A DNA stretch of 25,237 nt from Utricularia gibba (lineage: Eukaryota > Streptophyta > Magnoliopsida > Lamiales > Lentibulariaceae). Both the position numbers and the translations under genes were made by a program. Location: assembly GCA_002189035.1 (NCBI GenBank), contig NEEC01000422.1, positions 1 to 25,237 on the forward strand. Direction: 5' to 3'. This document shows positions 10,090 to 21,777 of this stretch, one piece after another. Within the stretch, counting starts at the first letter, position 1; each line of letters begins with the position of its first letter. The notes below the pieces were generated by a model. The model made no database searches, was not told where the DNA came from, and saw only the letters and a program-made list of their open reading frames with translations.

Positions 10090-13000
10090 CGCAAGCCAAA
10101 CCTGACCTTTGTCCCGTTCTAGGTGCACCCAAAGACCGCCTCCTCAAGTATAAAGTAAGTTGTTGAAAAAATCATGTGGGGTGCACGTGATATCGTAATT
10201 TAAACAAAGGCATCATTTTTTAATCAATTTGCATCCGGTTGACCTCATGAGCATACATAATCGGGGTCAAGGACCAAGTTCCCAGCGAGACTGGCCGCCA
10301 CAAAACGAGAAGCTGTTCCTTGAAAAACCATGTAGGCAGCCCCCAAAACTGAACGTTAATAAATACATCACTTTATTTTCCGACAACTAACTCTCGGCGC
10401 AAGCCAAACCTGACCTTTGTCCCGTTCTAGGTGCACCCCAAGACCGCCTCCTCAAGTATAAAGTAAGTTGTTGAAAAAATCATGTGGGGTGCACGTGATA
10501 TCGTAATTAAACAAAGGCATCATTTTTTTTTAATCAATTTGCATCCGGTTGACCTCATGAGCAATACATAATCGGGGTCAAGGACCAAGTTCCCAGCGAG
10601 ACTGGCCGCCACAAAACGAGAAGCTGTTCCTTGAAAAACCATGTAGGCAGCCCCCAAAACTGAACGTTAATAAATACATCACTTTTTTTCCGAGCTACAA
10701 CTAACTCTCGGCGCAAGCCAAACCTGACCTTTGTCCCGTTCTAGGTGCACCCAAGACCGCCTCCTCAAGTATAAAGTAAGTTGTTGAAAAAATCATGTGG
10801 GGTGCACGTGATATCGTAATTTAAACAAAGGCATCATTTTTTTAATCGATTTGCATCCGGTTGACCTCATGAGCCATACAGAATCGGGGTCAAGGACCAA
10901 GTTCCCAGCGAGACTGGCCGCCACAAAACGAGAAGCTGTTCCTTGAAAAACCATGTAGGCAGCCCCCAAAACTGAACGTTAATAAATACATCACTTTATT
11001 TTCCGAGCTACAACTAACTCTCGGCGCAAGCCAAACCTGACCTTTGTCCCGTTCTAGGTGCACCCCAAGACCGCCTCCTCAAGTATAAAGTAAGTTGTTG
11101 AAAAAATCATGTGGGGTGCACGTGATATCGTAATTTAAACAAAGCATCATTTTTTAATCGATTTGCATCCGGTTGACCTCATGAGCCATACATAATCGGG
11201 GTCAAGGACCAAGTTCCCAGCGAGACTGGCCGCCACAAAACGAGAAGCTGTTCCTTGAAAAACCATGTAGGCAGCCCCAAAACTGAACGTTAATAAATAC
11301 ATCACTTTATTTTCCGAGCTACAACTAACTCTCGGCAAGCCAAACCTGACCTTTGTCCCGTTCTAGGTGCACCCCAAGACCGCCTCCTCAAGTATAAAGT
11401 AAGTTGTTGAAAAAATCATGTGGGGTGCACGTGATATCGTAATTTAAACAAAGGCATCATTTTTTTTAATCGATTTCCATCCGGTTGACCTCATGAGCCA
11501 TACAGAATCGGGGTCAAGGACCAAGTTCCCAGCGAGACTGGCCGCCACAAAACGAGAAGCTGTTCCTTGAAAAACCATGTAGGCAGCCCCCAAAAACTGA
11601 ACGTTAATAAATACATCACTTTATTTGCCGAGCTACAACTAACTCTCGGCGCAAGCCAAACCTGACCTTTGTCCCGTTCTAGGTGCACCCCAAGACCGCC
11701 TCCTCAAGTATAAAGTAAGTTGTTGAAAAAATCATGTGGGTGCACGTGATATCGTAATTTAAACAAAGGCATCATTTTTTAATCGATTTGCATCCGGTTG
11801 ACCTCATGAGCCATACAGAATCGGGGTCAAGGACCAAGTTCCCAGCGAGACTGGCCGCCACAAAACGAGAAGCTGTTCCTTGAAAAACATGTAGGCAGCC
11901 CCCAAAAACTGAACGTTAATAAATACATCACTTTATTTTCCGAGCTACAACTAACTCTCGGCGCAAGCCAAACCTGACCTTTGTCCCGTTCTAGGTGCAC
12001 CCCAAGACCGCCTCCTCAAGTATAAAGTAAGTTGTTGAAAAAATCATGTGGGGTGCACGTGATATCGTAATTTAAACAAAGGCATCATTTTTTTAATCGA
12101 TTTGCATCCGGTTGACCTCATGAGCCATACAGAATCGGGGTCAAGGACCAAGTTCCCAGCGAGACTGGCCGCCACAAAACGAGAAGCTGTTCCTTGAAAA
12201 ACCATGTAGGCAGCCCCAAAAACTGAACGTTAATAAATACATCACTTTATTTTCCGAGCTACAACTAACTCTCGGCGCAAGCCAAACCTGACCTTTGTCC
12301 CGTTCTAGGTGCACCCCAAGACCGCCTCCTCAAGTATAAAGTAAGTTGTTGAAAAATCATGTGGGGTGCACGTGATATCGTAATTTAAACAAAGGCATCA
12401 TTTTTTTAATCGATTTGCATCCGGTTGACCTCATGAGCCATACATAATCGGGGTCAAGGACCAAGTTCCAGCGAGACTGGCCGCCACAAAACGAGAAGCT
12501 GTTCCTTGAAAAACCATGTAGGCAGCCCCCAAAAACTGAACGTTAATAAATACATCACTTTATTTTCCGAGCTACAACTAACTCTCGGCGCAAGCCAAAC
12601 CTGACCTTTGTCCCGTTCTAGGTGCACCCCAAGACCGCCTCCTCAAGTATAAAGTAAGTTGTTGAAAAAATCATGTGGGGTGCACGTGATATCGTAATTT
12701 AAAAAAGGCATCATTTTTTTAATCGATTTGCATCCGGTTGACCTCATGAGCCATACAGAATCGGGGTCAAGGACCAAGTTCCCAGCGAGACTGGCCGCCA
12801 CAAAACGAGAAGCTGTTCCTTGAAAAACCATGTAGGCAGCCCCCAAAACTGAACGTTAATAAATACATCACTTTATTTGCCGAGCTACAACTAACTCTCG
12901 GCAAGCCAAACCTGACCTTTGTCCCGTTCTAGGTGCACCCAAGACCGCCTCCTCAAGTATAAAGTAAGTTGTTGAAAAAATCATGTGGGGTGCACGTGAT

Positions 13001-13513
13001 ATCGTAATTTAAACAAAGGCATCATTTTTTAATCGATTTGCATCCGGTTGACCTCATGAGCAATACATAATCGGGGTCAAGGACCAAGTTCCCAGCGAGA
13101 CTGGCCGCCACAAAACGAGAAGCTGTTCCTTGAAAAACCATGTAGGCAGCCCCCAAAACTGAACGTTAATAAATACATCACTTTATTTGCCGACAACTAA
13201 CTCTCGGCGCAAGCCAAACCTGACCTTTGTCCCGTTCTAGGTGCACCCCAAGACCGCCTCCTCAAGTATAAAGTAAGTTGTTGAAAAAATCATGTGGGGT
13301 GCACGTGATATCGTAATTTAAACAAAGCATCATTTTTTTAATCAATTTGCATCCGGTTGACCTCATGAGCAATACATAATCGGGGTCAAGGACCAAGTTC
13401 CCAGCGAGACTGGCCGCCACAAAACGAGAAGCTGTTCCTTGAAAAACCATGTAGGCAGCCCCCAAAACTGAACGTTAATAAATACATCACTTTATTTGAC
13501 AACTAACTCTCGG
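10090..13513. repeat. Array block, units 34-44, mixed types
   Basis: Unit starts: 10090, 10398, 10712, 11025, 11336, 11650, 11962, 12276, 12589, 12902, 13208. Units 34 and 35 are C, 36-42 are A except B at 38, and 43-44 are C or C-like. Four details mark relationships. Units 34 and 43 both end CCGACAAC, having lost GCTA. Units 38 and 43 both start after CTCGG with CAAGCC, having lost GC. Units 33 and 42 both carry TTTAAAAAAGG. Units 37 and 41 both combine TCGATTTGC with CCATACATAAT. Confidence 0.92.
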
Positions 13514-13687
13514 CGCAAGCAAACCTGACCTTTGTCCCGTTCTAGGTGCACCCAAGACCGCCTCCTCAAGTATAAAGTAAGTTGTTGAAAAAATCATGTG
13601 GGGTGCACGTGATATCGTAACAAAGCCCCAAAAACTGAACGTTAATAAATACATCACTTTATTTTCCGAGCTACAACTAACTCTCGG
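13514..13687. repeat. Short unit 45 (174 bp), central deletion
   Basis: The unit keeps GTGCACGTGATATCGTAA and then continues with CAAAG joined to CCCCAAAAACTG near 13625. The right breakpoint therefore lies some 25 bp further downstream than in the other three short units, and this is the shortest unit in the window. It also has GCAAGCAAACC (one C lost) at its start. Confidence 0.92.
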
Positions 13688-16189
13688 CGCAAGCCAAACC
13701 TGACCTTTGTCCCGTTCTAGGTGCACCCCAAGACCGCCTCCTCAAGTATAAAGTAAGTTGTTGAAAAAATCATGTGGGGTGCACGTGATATCGTAATTTA
13801 AACAAAGGCATCATTTTTTTTAATCAATTTGCATCCGGTTGACCTCATGAGCCATACATAATCGGGGTCAAGGACCAAGTTCCCAGCGAGACTGGCCGCC
13901 ACAAAACGAGAAGCTGTTCCTTGAAAAACCATGTAGGCAGCCCCCAAAACTGAACGTTAATAAATACATCACTTTATTTTCCGAGCTACAACTAACTCTC
14001 GGCGCAAGCCAAACCTGACCTTTGTCCCGTTCTAGGTGCACCCCAAGACCGCCTCCCAAGTATAAAGTAAGTTGTTGAAAAAATCATGTGGGGTGCACGT
14101 GATATCGTAATTTAAACAAAGGCATCATTTTTTTAATCGATTTGCATCCGGTTGACCTCATGAGCCATACAGAATCGGGGTCAAGGACCAAGTTCCCAGC
14201 GAGACTGGCCGCCACAAAACGAGAAGCTGTTCCTTGAAAAACCATGTAGGCAGCCCCCAAAAACTGAACGTTAATAAATACATCACTTTATTTTCCGAGC
14301 TACAACTAACTCTCGGCGCAAGCCAAACCTGACCTTTGTCCCGTTCTAGGTGCACCCCAAGACCGCCTCCTCAAGTATAAAGTAAGTTGTTGAAAAAATC
14401 ATGTGGGGTGCACGTGATATCGTAATTTAAACAAAGGCATCATTTTTTAATCAATTTGCATCCGGTTGACCTCATGAGCAATACATAATCGGGGTCAAGG
14501 ACCAAGTTCCCAGCGAGACTGGCCGCCACAAAACGAGAAGCTGTTCCTTGAAAAACCATGTAGGCAGCCCCAAAACTGAACGTTAATAAATACATCACTT
14601 TATTTGCCGCAACTAACTCTCGGCGCAAGCCAAACCTGACCTTTGTCCCGTTCTAGGTGCACCCCAAGACCGCCTCCTCAAGTATAAAGTAAGTTGTTGA
14701 AAAAATCATGTGGGGTGCACGTGATATCGTAATTTAAAAAAGGCATCATTTTTTTTAATCGATTTCCATCCGGTTGACCTCATGAGCCATACAGAATCGG
14801 GGTCAAGGACCAAGTTCCCAGCGAGACTGGCCGCCACAAAACGAGAAGCTGTTCCTTGAAAAACCATGTAGGCAGCCCCCAAAAACTGAACGTTAATAAA
14901 TACATCACTTTATTTGCCGAGCTACAACTAACTCTCGGCGCAAGCCAAACCTGACCTTTGTCCCGTTCTAGGTGCACCCCAAGACCGCCTCCTCAAGTAT
15001 AAAGTAAGTTTTGAAAAAATCATGTGGGGTGCACGTGATATCGTAATTTAAACAAAGGCATCATTTTCTTTAATCGATTTCCATCCGGTTGACCTCATGA
15101 GCCATACAGAATCGGGGTCAAGGACCAAGTTCCCAGCGAGACTGGCCGCCACAAAACGAGAAGCTGTTCCTTGAAAAACCATGTAGGCAGCCCCGAAAAA
15201 CTGAACGTTAATAAATACATCACTTTATTTCCGAGCTACAACTAACTCTCGGCGCAAGCCAAACCTGACCTTTGTCCCGTTCTAGGTGCACCCCAAGACC
15301 GCCTCCTCAAGTATAAAGTAAGTTGTTGAAAAAATCATGTGGGGTGCACGTGATATCGTAATTTAAACAAAGGCATCATTTTTTTTAATCGATTTGCATC
15401 CGTTGACCTCATGAGCCATACAGAATCGGGTCAAGGACCAAGTTCCCAGCGAGACTGGCCGCCACAAAACGAGAAGCTGTTCCTTGAAAAACCATGTAGG
15501 CAGCCCCCAAAAACTGAACGTTAATAAATACATCACTTTATTTTCCGAGCTACAACTAACTCTCGGCGCAAGCCAAACCTGACCTTTGTCCCGTTCCAGG
15601 TGCACCCCAAGACCGCCTCCTCAAGTATAAAGTAAGTTGTTGAAAAAATCATGTGGGTGCACGTGATATCGTAATTTAAACAAGGCATCATTTTTTTAAT
15701 CGATTTGCATCCGTTGACCTCATGAGCCATACAGAATCGGGGTCAAGGACCAAGTTCCCAGCGAGACTGGCCGCCACAAAACGAGAAGCTGTTCCTTGAA
15801 AAACCATGTAGGCAGCCCCCAAAAACTGAACGTTAATAAATACATCACTTTATTTTCCGAGCTACAACTAACTCTCGGCGCAAGCCAAACCTGACCTTTG
15901 TCCCGTTCTAGGTGCACCCCAAGACCGCCTCCCAAGTATAAAGTAAGTTGTTGAAAAAATCATGTGGGTGCACGTGATATCGTAATTTAAACAAAGGCAT
16001 CATTTTTTTAATCGATTTGCATCCGGTTGACCTCATGAGCCATACAGAATCGGGGTCAAGGACCAAGTTCCAGCGAGACTGGCCGCCACAAAACGAGAAG
16101 CTGTTCCTTGAAAAACCATGTAGGCAGCCCCAAAAACTGAACGTTAATAAATACATCACTTTATTTGCCGAGCTACAACTAACTCTCGG
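13514..16189. repeat. Array block, units 45-53, repeats the order of units 22-29
   Basis: Unit starts: 13514 (short), 13688, 14003, 14317, 14624, 14939, 15253, 15567, 15879. The order of types matches units 22-29: short; C with CCATACATAAT and TCC end; A with CTCCCAAG; C with GAGCAATACATAAT and GCC end; B with GCC end; B with TTTTCTTTAA and CCCCGAAAA; then two A units with TCC ends. Unit 53 (15879) also has CTCCCAAG, so that variant is not unique to this position. Confidence 0.92.
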
Positions 16190-19100
16190 CGCAAGCCAAA
16201 CCTGACCTTTGTCCCGTTCTGGTGCACCCCAAGACCGCCTCCTCAAGTATAAAGTAAGTTGTTGAAAAATCATGTGGGTGCACGTGATATCGTAATTTAA
16301 ACAAACATCATTTTTTTAATCAATTTGCATCCGGTTGACCTCATGAGCCATACATAATCGGGGTCAAGGACCAAGTTCCCAGCGAGACTGGCCGCCACAA
16401 AACGAGAAGCTGTTCCTTGAAAAACCATGTAGGCAGCCCCCGAAAAACTGAACGTTAATAAATACATCACTTTATTTGCCGAGTTACAACTAACTCTCGG
16501 CGCAAGCCAAACCTGACCTTTGTCCCGTTCCAGGTGCACCCCAAGACCGCCTCCTCAAGTATAAAGTAAGTTGTTGAAAAAATCATGTGGGTGCACGTGA
16601 TATCGTAATTTAAAAAGGCATCATTTTCTTTAATCGATTTCCATCCGGTTGACCTCATGAGCCATACAGAATCGGGGTCAGGACCAAGTTCCCAGCGAGA
16701 CTGGCCGCCACAAAACGAGAAGCTGTTCCTTGAAAAACCATGTAGGCAGCCCCCAAAAACTGAACGTTAATAAATACATCACTTTATTTGCCGAGCTACA
16801 ACTAACTCTCGGCGCAAGCCAAACCTGACCTTTGTCCCGTTCTAGGTGCACCCCAAGACCGCCTCCTCAAGTATAAAGTAAGTTGTTGAAAAAATCATGT
16901 GGGGTGCACGTGATATCGTAATTTAAACAAAGGCATCATTTTTTAATCGATTTCCATCCGGTTGACCTCATGAGCCATACAATCGGGGTCAAGGACCAAG
17001 TTCCCAGCGAGACTGGCCGCCACAAAACGAGAAGCTGTTCCTTGAAAAACCATGTAGGCAGCCCCCAAAACTGAACGTTAATAAATACATCACTTTATTT
17101 TCCGAGCTACAACTAACTCTCGGCGCAAGCCAAACCTGACCTTTGTCCCGTTCTAGGTGCACCCAAGACCGCCTCCTCAAGTATAAAGTAAGTTGTTGAA
17201 AAAAATCATGTGGGGTGCACGTGATATCGTAATTTAAACAAAGCATCATTTTTTTAATCAATTTGCATCCGTTGACCTCATGAGCCATACAGAATCGGGG
17301 TCAAGGACCAAGTTCCCAGCGAGACTGGCCGCCACAAAACGAGAAGCTGTTCCTTGAAAAACCATGTAGGCAGCCCCAAAAACTGAACGTTAATAAATAC
17401 ATCACTTTATTTTCCGAGCTACAACTAACTCTCGGCGCAAGCCAAACCTGACCTTTGTCCCGTTCCAGGTGCACCCCAAGACCGCCTCCACAAGTATAAA
17501 GTAAGTTGTTGAAAAAATCATGTGGGGTGCACGTGATATCGTAATTTAAACAAGGCATCATTTTTTTAATCGATTTGCATCCGGTTGACCTCATGAGCCA
17601 TACAGAATCGGGGTCAAGGACCAAGTTCCCAGCGAGACTGGCCGCCACAAAACGAGAAGCTGTTCCTTGAAAAACCATGTAGGCAGCCCCCAAAACTGAA
17701 CGTTAATAAATACATCACTTTATTTTCCGAGCTACAACTAACTCTCGGCGCAAGCCAAACCTGACCTTTGTCCCGTTCTAGGTGCACCCCAAGACCGCCT
17801 CCTCAAGTATAAAGTAAGTTGTTGAAAAAAATCATGTGGGTGCACGTGATATCGTAATTTAAACAAAGGCATCATTTTTTTAATCGATTTGCATCCGGTT
17901 GACCTCATGAGCCATACATAATCGGGTCAAGGACCAAGTTCCCAGCGAGACTGGCCGCCACAAAACGAGAAGCTGTTCCTTGAAAAACCATGTAGGCAGC
18001 CCCCAAAAACTGAACGTTAATAAATACATCACTTTTTTCCGAGCTACAACTAACTCTCGGCGCAAGCCAAACCTGACCTTTGTCCCGTTCTAGGTGCACC
18101 CCAAGACCGCCTCCTCAAGTATAAAGTAAGTTGTTGAAAAAATCATGTGGGTGCACGTGATATCGTAATTTAAAGAAAGGCATCATTTTCTTTAATCAAT
18201 TTCATCCGGTTGACCTCATGAGCCATACATAAATCGGGGTCAAGGACCAAGTTCCCAGCGAGACTGGCCGCCACAAAAGAGAAGCTGTCCTTGAAAAACC
18301 ATGTAGGCAGCCCCCAAAACTGAACGTTAATAAATACATCACTTTATTTTCCGAGTACAACTAACTCTCGGCGCAAGCCAAACCTGACCTTTGTCCCGTT
18401 CCAGGTGCACCCAAGACCGCCTCCACAAGTATAAACAAGTTGTTGAAAAAATCATGTGGGGTGCACGTGATATCGTAATTTAAAAAGGCATCATTTTTAA
18501 TCGATTTCCATCCGGTTGACCTCATGAGCCATACAGAATCGGGGTCAAGGACCAAGTTCCCAGCGAGACTGGCCGCCACAAAACGAGAAGCTGTTCCTTG
18601 AAAAACCATGTAGGCAGCCCCCGAAAACTGAACGTTAATAAATACATCACTTTATTTGCCGAGCTACAACTAACTCTCGGCGCAAGCCAAACCTGACCTT
18701 TGTCCCGTTCCAGGTGCACCCAAGACCGCCTCAAGTATAAAGTAAGTTGTTGAAAAAATCTGGGGGTGACGTGATATCGTAATTTAATCAAATGCAACAT
18801 TTTTTTAATCAATTTGCATCCGGTTGACCTCATGAGCAATACATAATCGGGGTCAGGACCAAGTTCCCAGCGAGACTGCCGCCACAAAACGAGAAGCTGT
18901 TCCTTGAAAAACCATGTAGGCAGCCCCGAAAACTGAACGTTAATAAATACATCACTTTATTTCCGAGCTACAACTAACTCTCGGCGCAAGCCAAACCTGA
19001 CCTTTGTCCCGTTCTAGGTGCACCCCAAGACCGCCTCCTCAAGTATAAAGTAAGTTGTTGAAAAAATCATGTGGGGTGCACGTGATATCGTAATTTAAAC

Positions 19101-19296
19101 AAAGGCACATTTCTTTAATCAATTTGCATCCGGTTGACCTCATGAGCAATACATAATCGGGGTCAAGGACCAAGTTCCCAGCGAGACTGGCCGCCACAAA
19201 ACGAGAAGCTGTTCCTTGAAAAACCATGTAGGCAGCCCCGAAAACTGAACGTTAATAAATACATCACTTTATTTCCGTGTTACAACTAACTCTCGG
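16190..19296. repeat. Array block, units 54-63, mixed and more diverged
   Basis: Unit starts: 16190, 16501, 16813, 17124, 17436, 17749, 18061, 18372, 18681, 18985. Units 54-56 are again C with GCC end, B with GCC end, then B with TCC end. The GTTCCAGG variant is frequent here (16501, 17436, 18372, 18681), in 17436 and 18372 together with TCCACAAG. Unit 60 (18061) is a hybrid with AAAGAAAGG, TTTTCTTTAATCAATTTC and CATACATAAAT. Unit 62 is the most substituted full-length copy. Confidence 0.92.
18681..18984. repeat. Divergent full-length unit 62
   Basis: This 304-bp copy has several changes not shared by its neighbours: CCGCCTCAAG (CCT lost), AATCTGGGGGTGACGTG in place of AATCATGTGGGGTGCACGTG, and TTTAATCAAATGCAACAT in place of TTTAAACAAAGGCATCAT. 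The CACGTG palindrome is lost. The rest is a C-type unit with the TTTATTTCCG end. Confidence 0.85.
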
Positions 19297-19486
19297 CGCA
19301 AGCCAAACCTGACCTTGTCCCGTTCTAGGTGCACCCAAGACCGCCTCCTCAAGTATAAAGTAAGTTGTTGAAAAAATCATGTGGGTGAACGTGATATCCC
19401 TGTTCCTTGAAAACCATGTAGGGAGCCCCCAAAAACTGAACGTTAAAATACATCACTTTATTTTCCGAGCTACAACTAACTCTCGG
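19297..19486. repeat. Short unit 64 (190 bp), central deletion
   Basis: The unit reads GTGGGTGAACGTGATATC and then CCTGTTCCTTG; the join is at about 19398-19400. The palindrome GTGCAC is damaged (GTGAAC), and small losses follow: TTGAAAACC, and CGTTAAAATAC in place of CGTTAATAAATAC, which removes the AATAAA of the plus strand. Confidence 0.92.
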
Positions 19487-21751
19487 CGCAAGCCAAACCT
19501 GACCTTTGTCCCGTTCTAGGTGCACCCCAAGACCGCCTCCTCAAGTATAAAGTAAGTTGTTGAAAAATCATGTGGGGTGCACGTGATATCGTATTTAAAC
19601 AAAGGCATCATTTTTTTTAATCAATTTGCATCCGGTTGACCTCATGAGCAATACATAATCGGGGTCAAGGACCAAGTTCCCAGCGAGACTGGCCGCCACA
19701 AAACGAGAAGCTGTTCCTTGAAAAACCATGTAGGCAGCCCCCCAAAACTGAACGTAAATAAATACATCACTTTATTTCCGAGCTACAACTAACTCTCGGC
19801 GCAAGCCAAACCTGACTTTGTCCCGTTCTAGGTGCACCCAAGACCGCCTCCTCAAGTATAAAGTAAGTTGTTGAAAAATCATGTGGGGTGCACGTGATAT
19901 CGTAATTTAAACAAAGGCATCATTTTTTTAATCGATTTGCATCCGGTTGACCTCATGAGCCATATAATCGGGGTCAAGGACCAAGTTCCCAGCGAGACTG
20001 GCCGCCACAAACGAGAAGCTGTTCCTTGAAAAACCATGTAGGCAGCCCCCAAAACTGAACGTTAATAAATACATCACTTTATTTTCCGAGCTACAACTAA
20101 CTCTCGGCGCAAGCCAAACCTGACCTTTGTCCCGTTCTAGGTGCACCCAAGACCGCCTCCTCAAGTATAAAGTAAGTTGTTGAAAAAATCATGTGGGTGC
20201 ACGTGATATCGTAATTTAAAGAAAGGCATCATTTTTTAATCGATTTCCATCCGGTTGACCTCATGAGCCATACAGAATCGGGGTCAAGGACCAAGTTCCC
20301 GAGACTGGCCGCCACAAAACGAGAAGCTGTTCCTTGAAAAACCATGTAGGCAGCCCCCAAAAACTGAACGTTAATAAATACATCACTTTATTTGCCGAGC
20401 TACAACTAACTCTCGGCGCAAGCCAAACCTGACCTTTGTCCCGTTCCAGGTGCACCCAAGACCGCCTCCTCAAGTAAAGTAAAAAAATCATGTGGGTGCA
20501 CGTGATATCGTAATTTAACAAAGCATCATTTTTTAATCATTTGCATCCGGTTGACCTCATGAGCATACAAATCGGGGTCAAGGACCAAGTTCCCAGCGAG
20601 ACTGGCCGCCACAAAACGAGAAGCTGTTCCTTGAAAAACCATGTAGGCAGCCCCCGAAAACTGAACGTTAATAAATACATCACTTTATTTGCCGTGTTAC
20701 AACTAACTCTCGGCGCAAGCCAAACCTGACCTTTGTCCCGTTCTAGGTGCACCCCAAGACCGCCTCCTCAAGTATAAAGTAAGTTGTTGAAAAAATCATG
20801 TGGGGTGCACGTGATATCGTAATTTAAACAAAGGCATCATTTTTTAATCAATTTGCATCCGGTTGACCTCATGAGCAATACATAATCGGGGTCAAGGACC
20901 AAGTTCCCAGCGAGACTGGCCGCCACAAAACGAGAAGCTGTTCCTTGAAAAACCATGTAGGCAGCCCCCCAAAACTGAACGTTAATAAATACATCACTTT
21001 ATTTCCGAGCTACAACTAACTCTCGCGCAAGCCAAACTGACCTTTGTCCCGTTCTAGGTGCACCCAAGACCGCCTCCCTAAGTATAAAGTAAGTTGTTGA
21101 AAAAATCATGTGGGGTGCACGTGATATCGTAATTTAAACAAAGGCATCATTTTTTTTAATCGATTTGCATCCGGTTGACCTCATGAGCCATACAGAATCG
21201 GGGTCAAGGACCAAGTTCCCAGCGAGACTGGCCGCCACAAAACGAGAAGCTGTTCCTTGAAAAACCATGTAGGCAGCCCCCAAAAACTGAACGTTAATAA
21301 ATACATCACTTTATTTGCCGAGCTACAACTAACTCTCGGCGCAAGCCAAACCTGACCTTTGTCCCGTTGGTGCACCCAAGACCGCCTCCTCAAGTATAAA
21401 GTAAGTTTTGAAAAAATCATGTGGGGTGCACGTGATATCGTAATTTAACAAAGGCAACATTTTTTAATCATTTGCATCCGGTTGACCTCATGAGCAATAC
21501 ATAATCGGGGTCAAGGACCAAGTTCCCAGCGAGACTGGCCGCCACAAAACGAGAAGCTGTTCCTTGAAAACCATGTAGGCAGCCCCCGAAAACTGAACGT
21601 TAATAAATACATCACTTTAATTGCCGTACAACTAACTCTCGGCGCAAGCCAAACCTGACCTTTGTCCCGTTCTAGGTGCACCCCAAGACCGCCTCCTCAA
21701 GTATAAAGCAAGTTGTTGAAAAAATCATGTGGGTGCACGTGATATCGTAAT

Positions 21752-21777
21752 TTAAAGAAAGGCATCATTTTCTTTAA
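21752..21777. repeat. 9-bp A/T-rich stem in a type B unit
   Basis: In unit 72 TTAAAGAAA (21752-21760) and TTTCTTTAA (21769-21777) are perfect inverted repeats around GGCATCAT. Most units have TTAAACAAA opposite TTTTTTTAA, with one C/T mismatch. The perfect form also occurs in units 21, 60 and 82. Confidence 0.7.

Noticed and set aside
17301-17693. Minus-strand open reading frames of 60-130 codons throughout, many with near-identical peptides such as one starting MVFQGTASRF
   Set aside because: They are the same satellite stretch read in one frame. Similarity comes from the repeat, not from coding constraint: frame-shifting indels are common, many starts are GTG, and the ~313-bp unit does not preserve frame. 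No known domain is recognisable.
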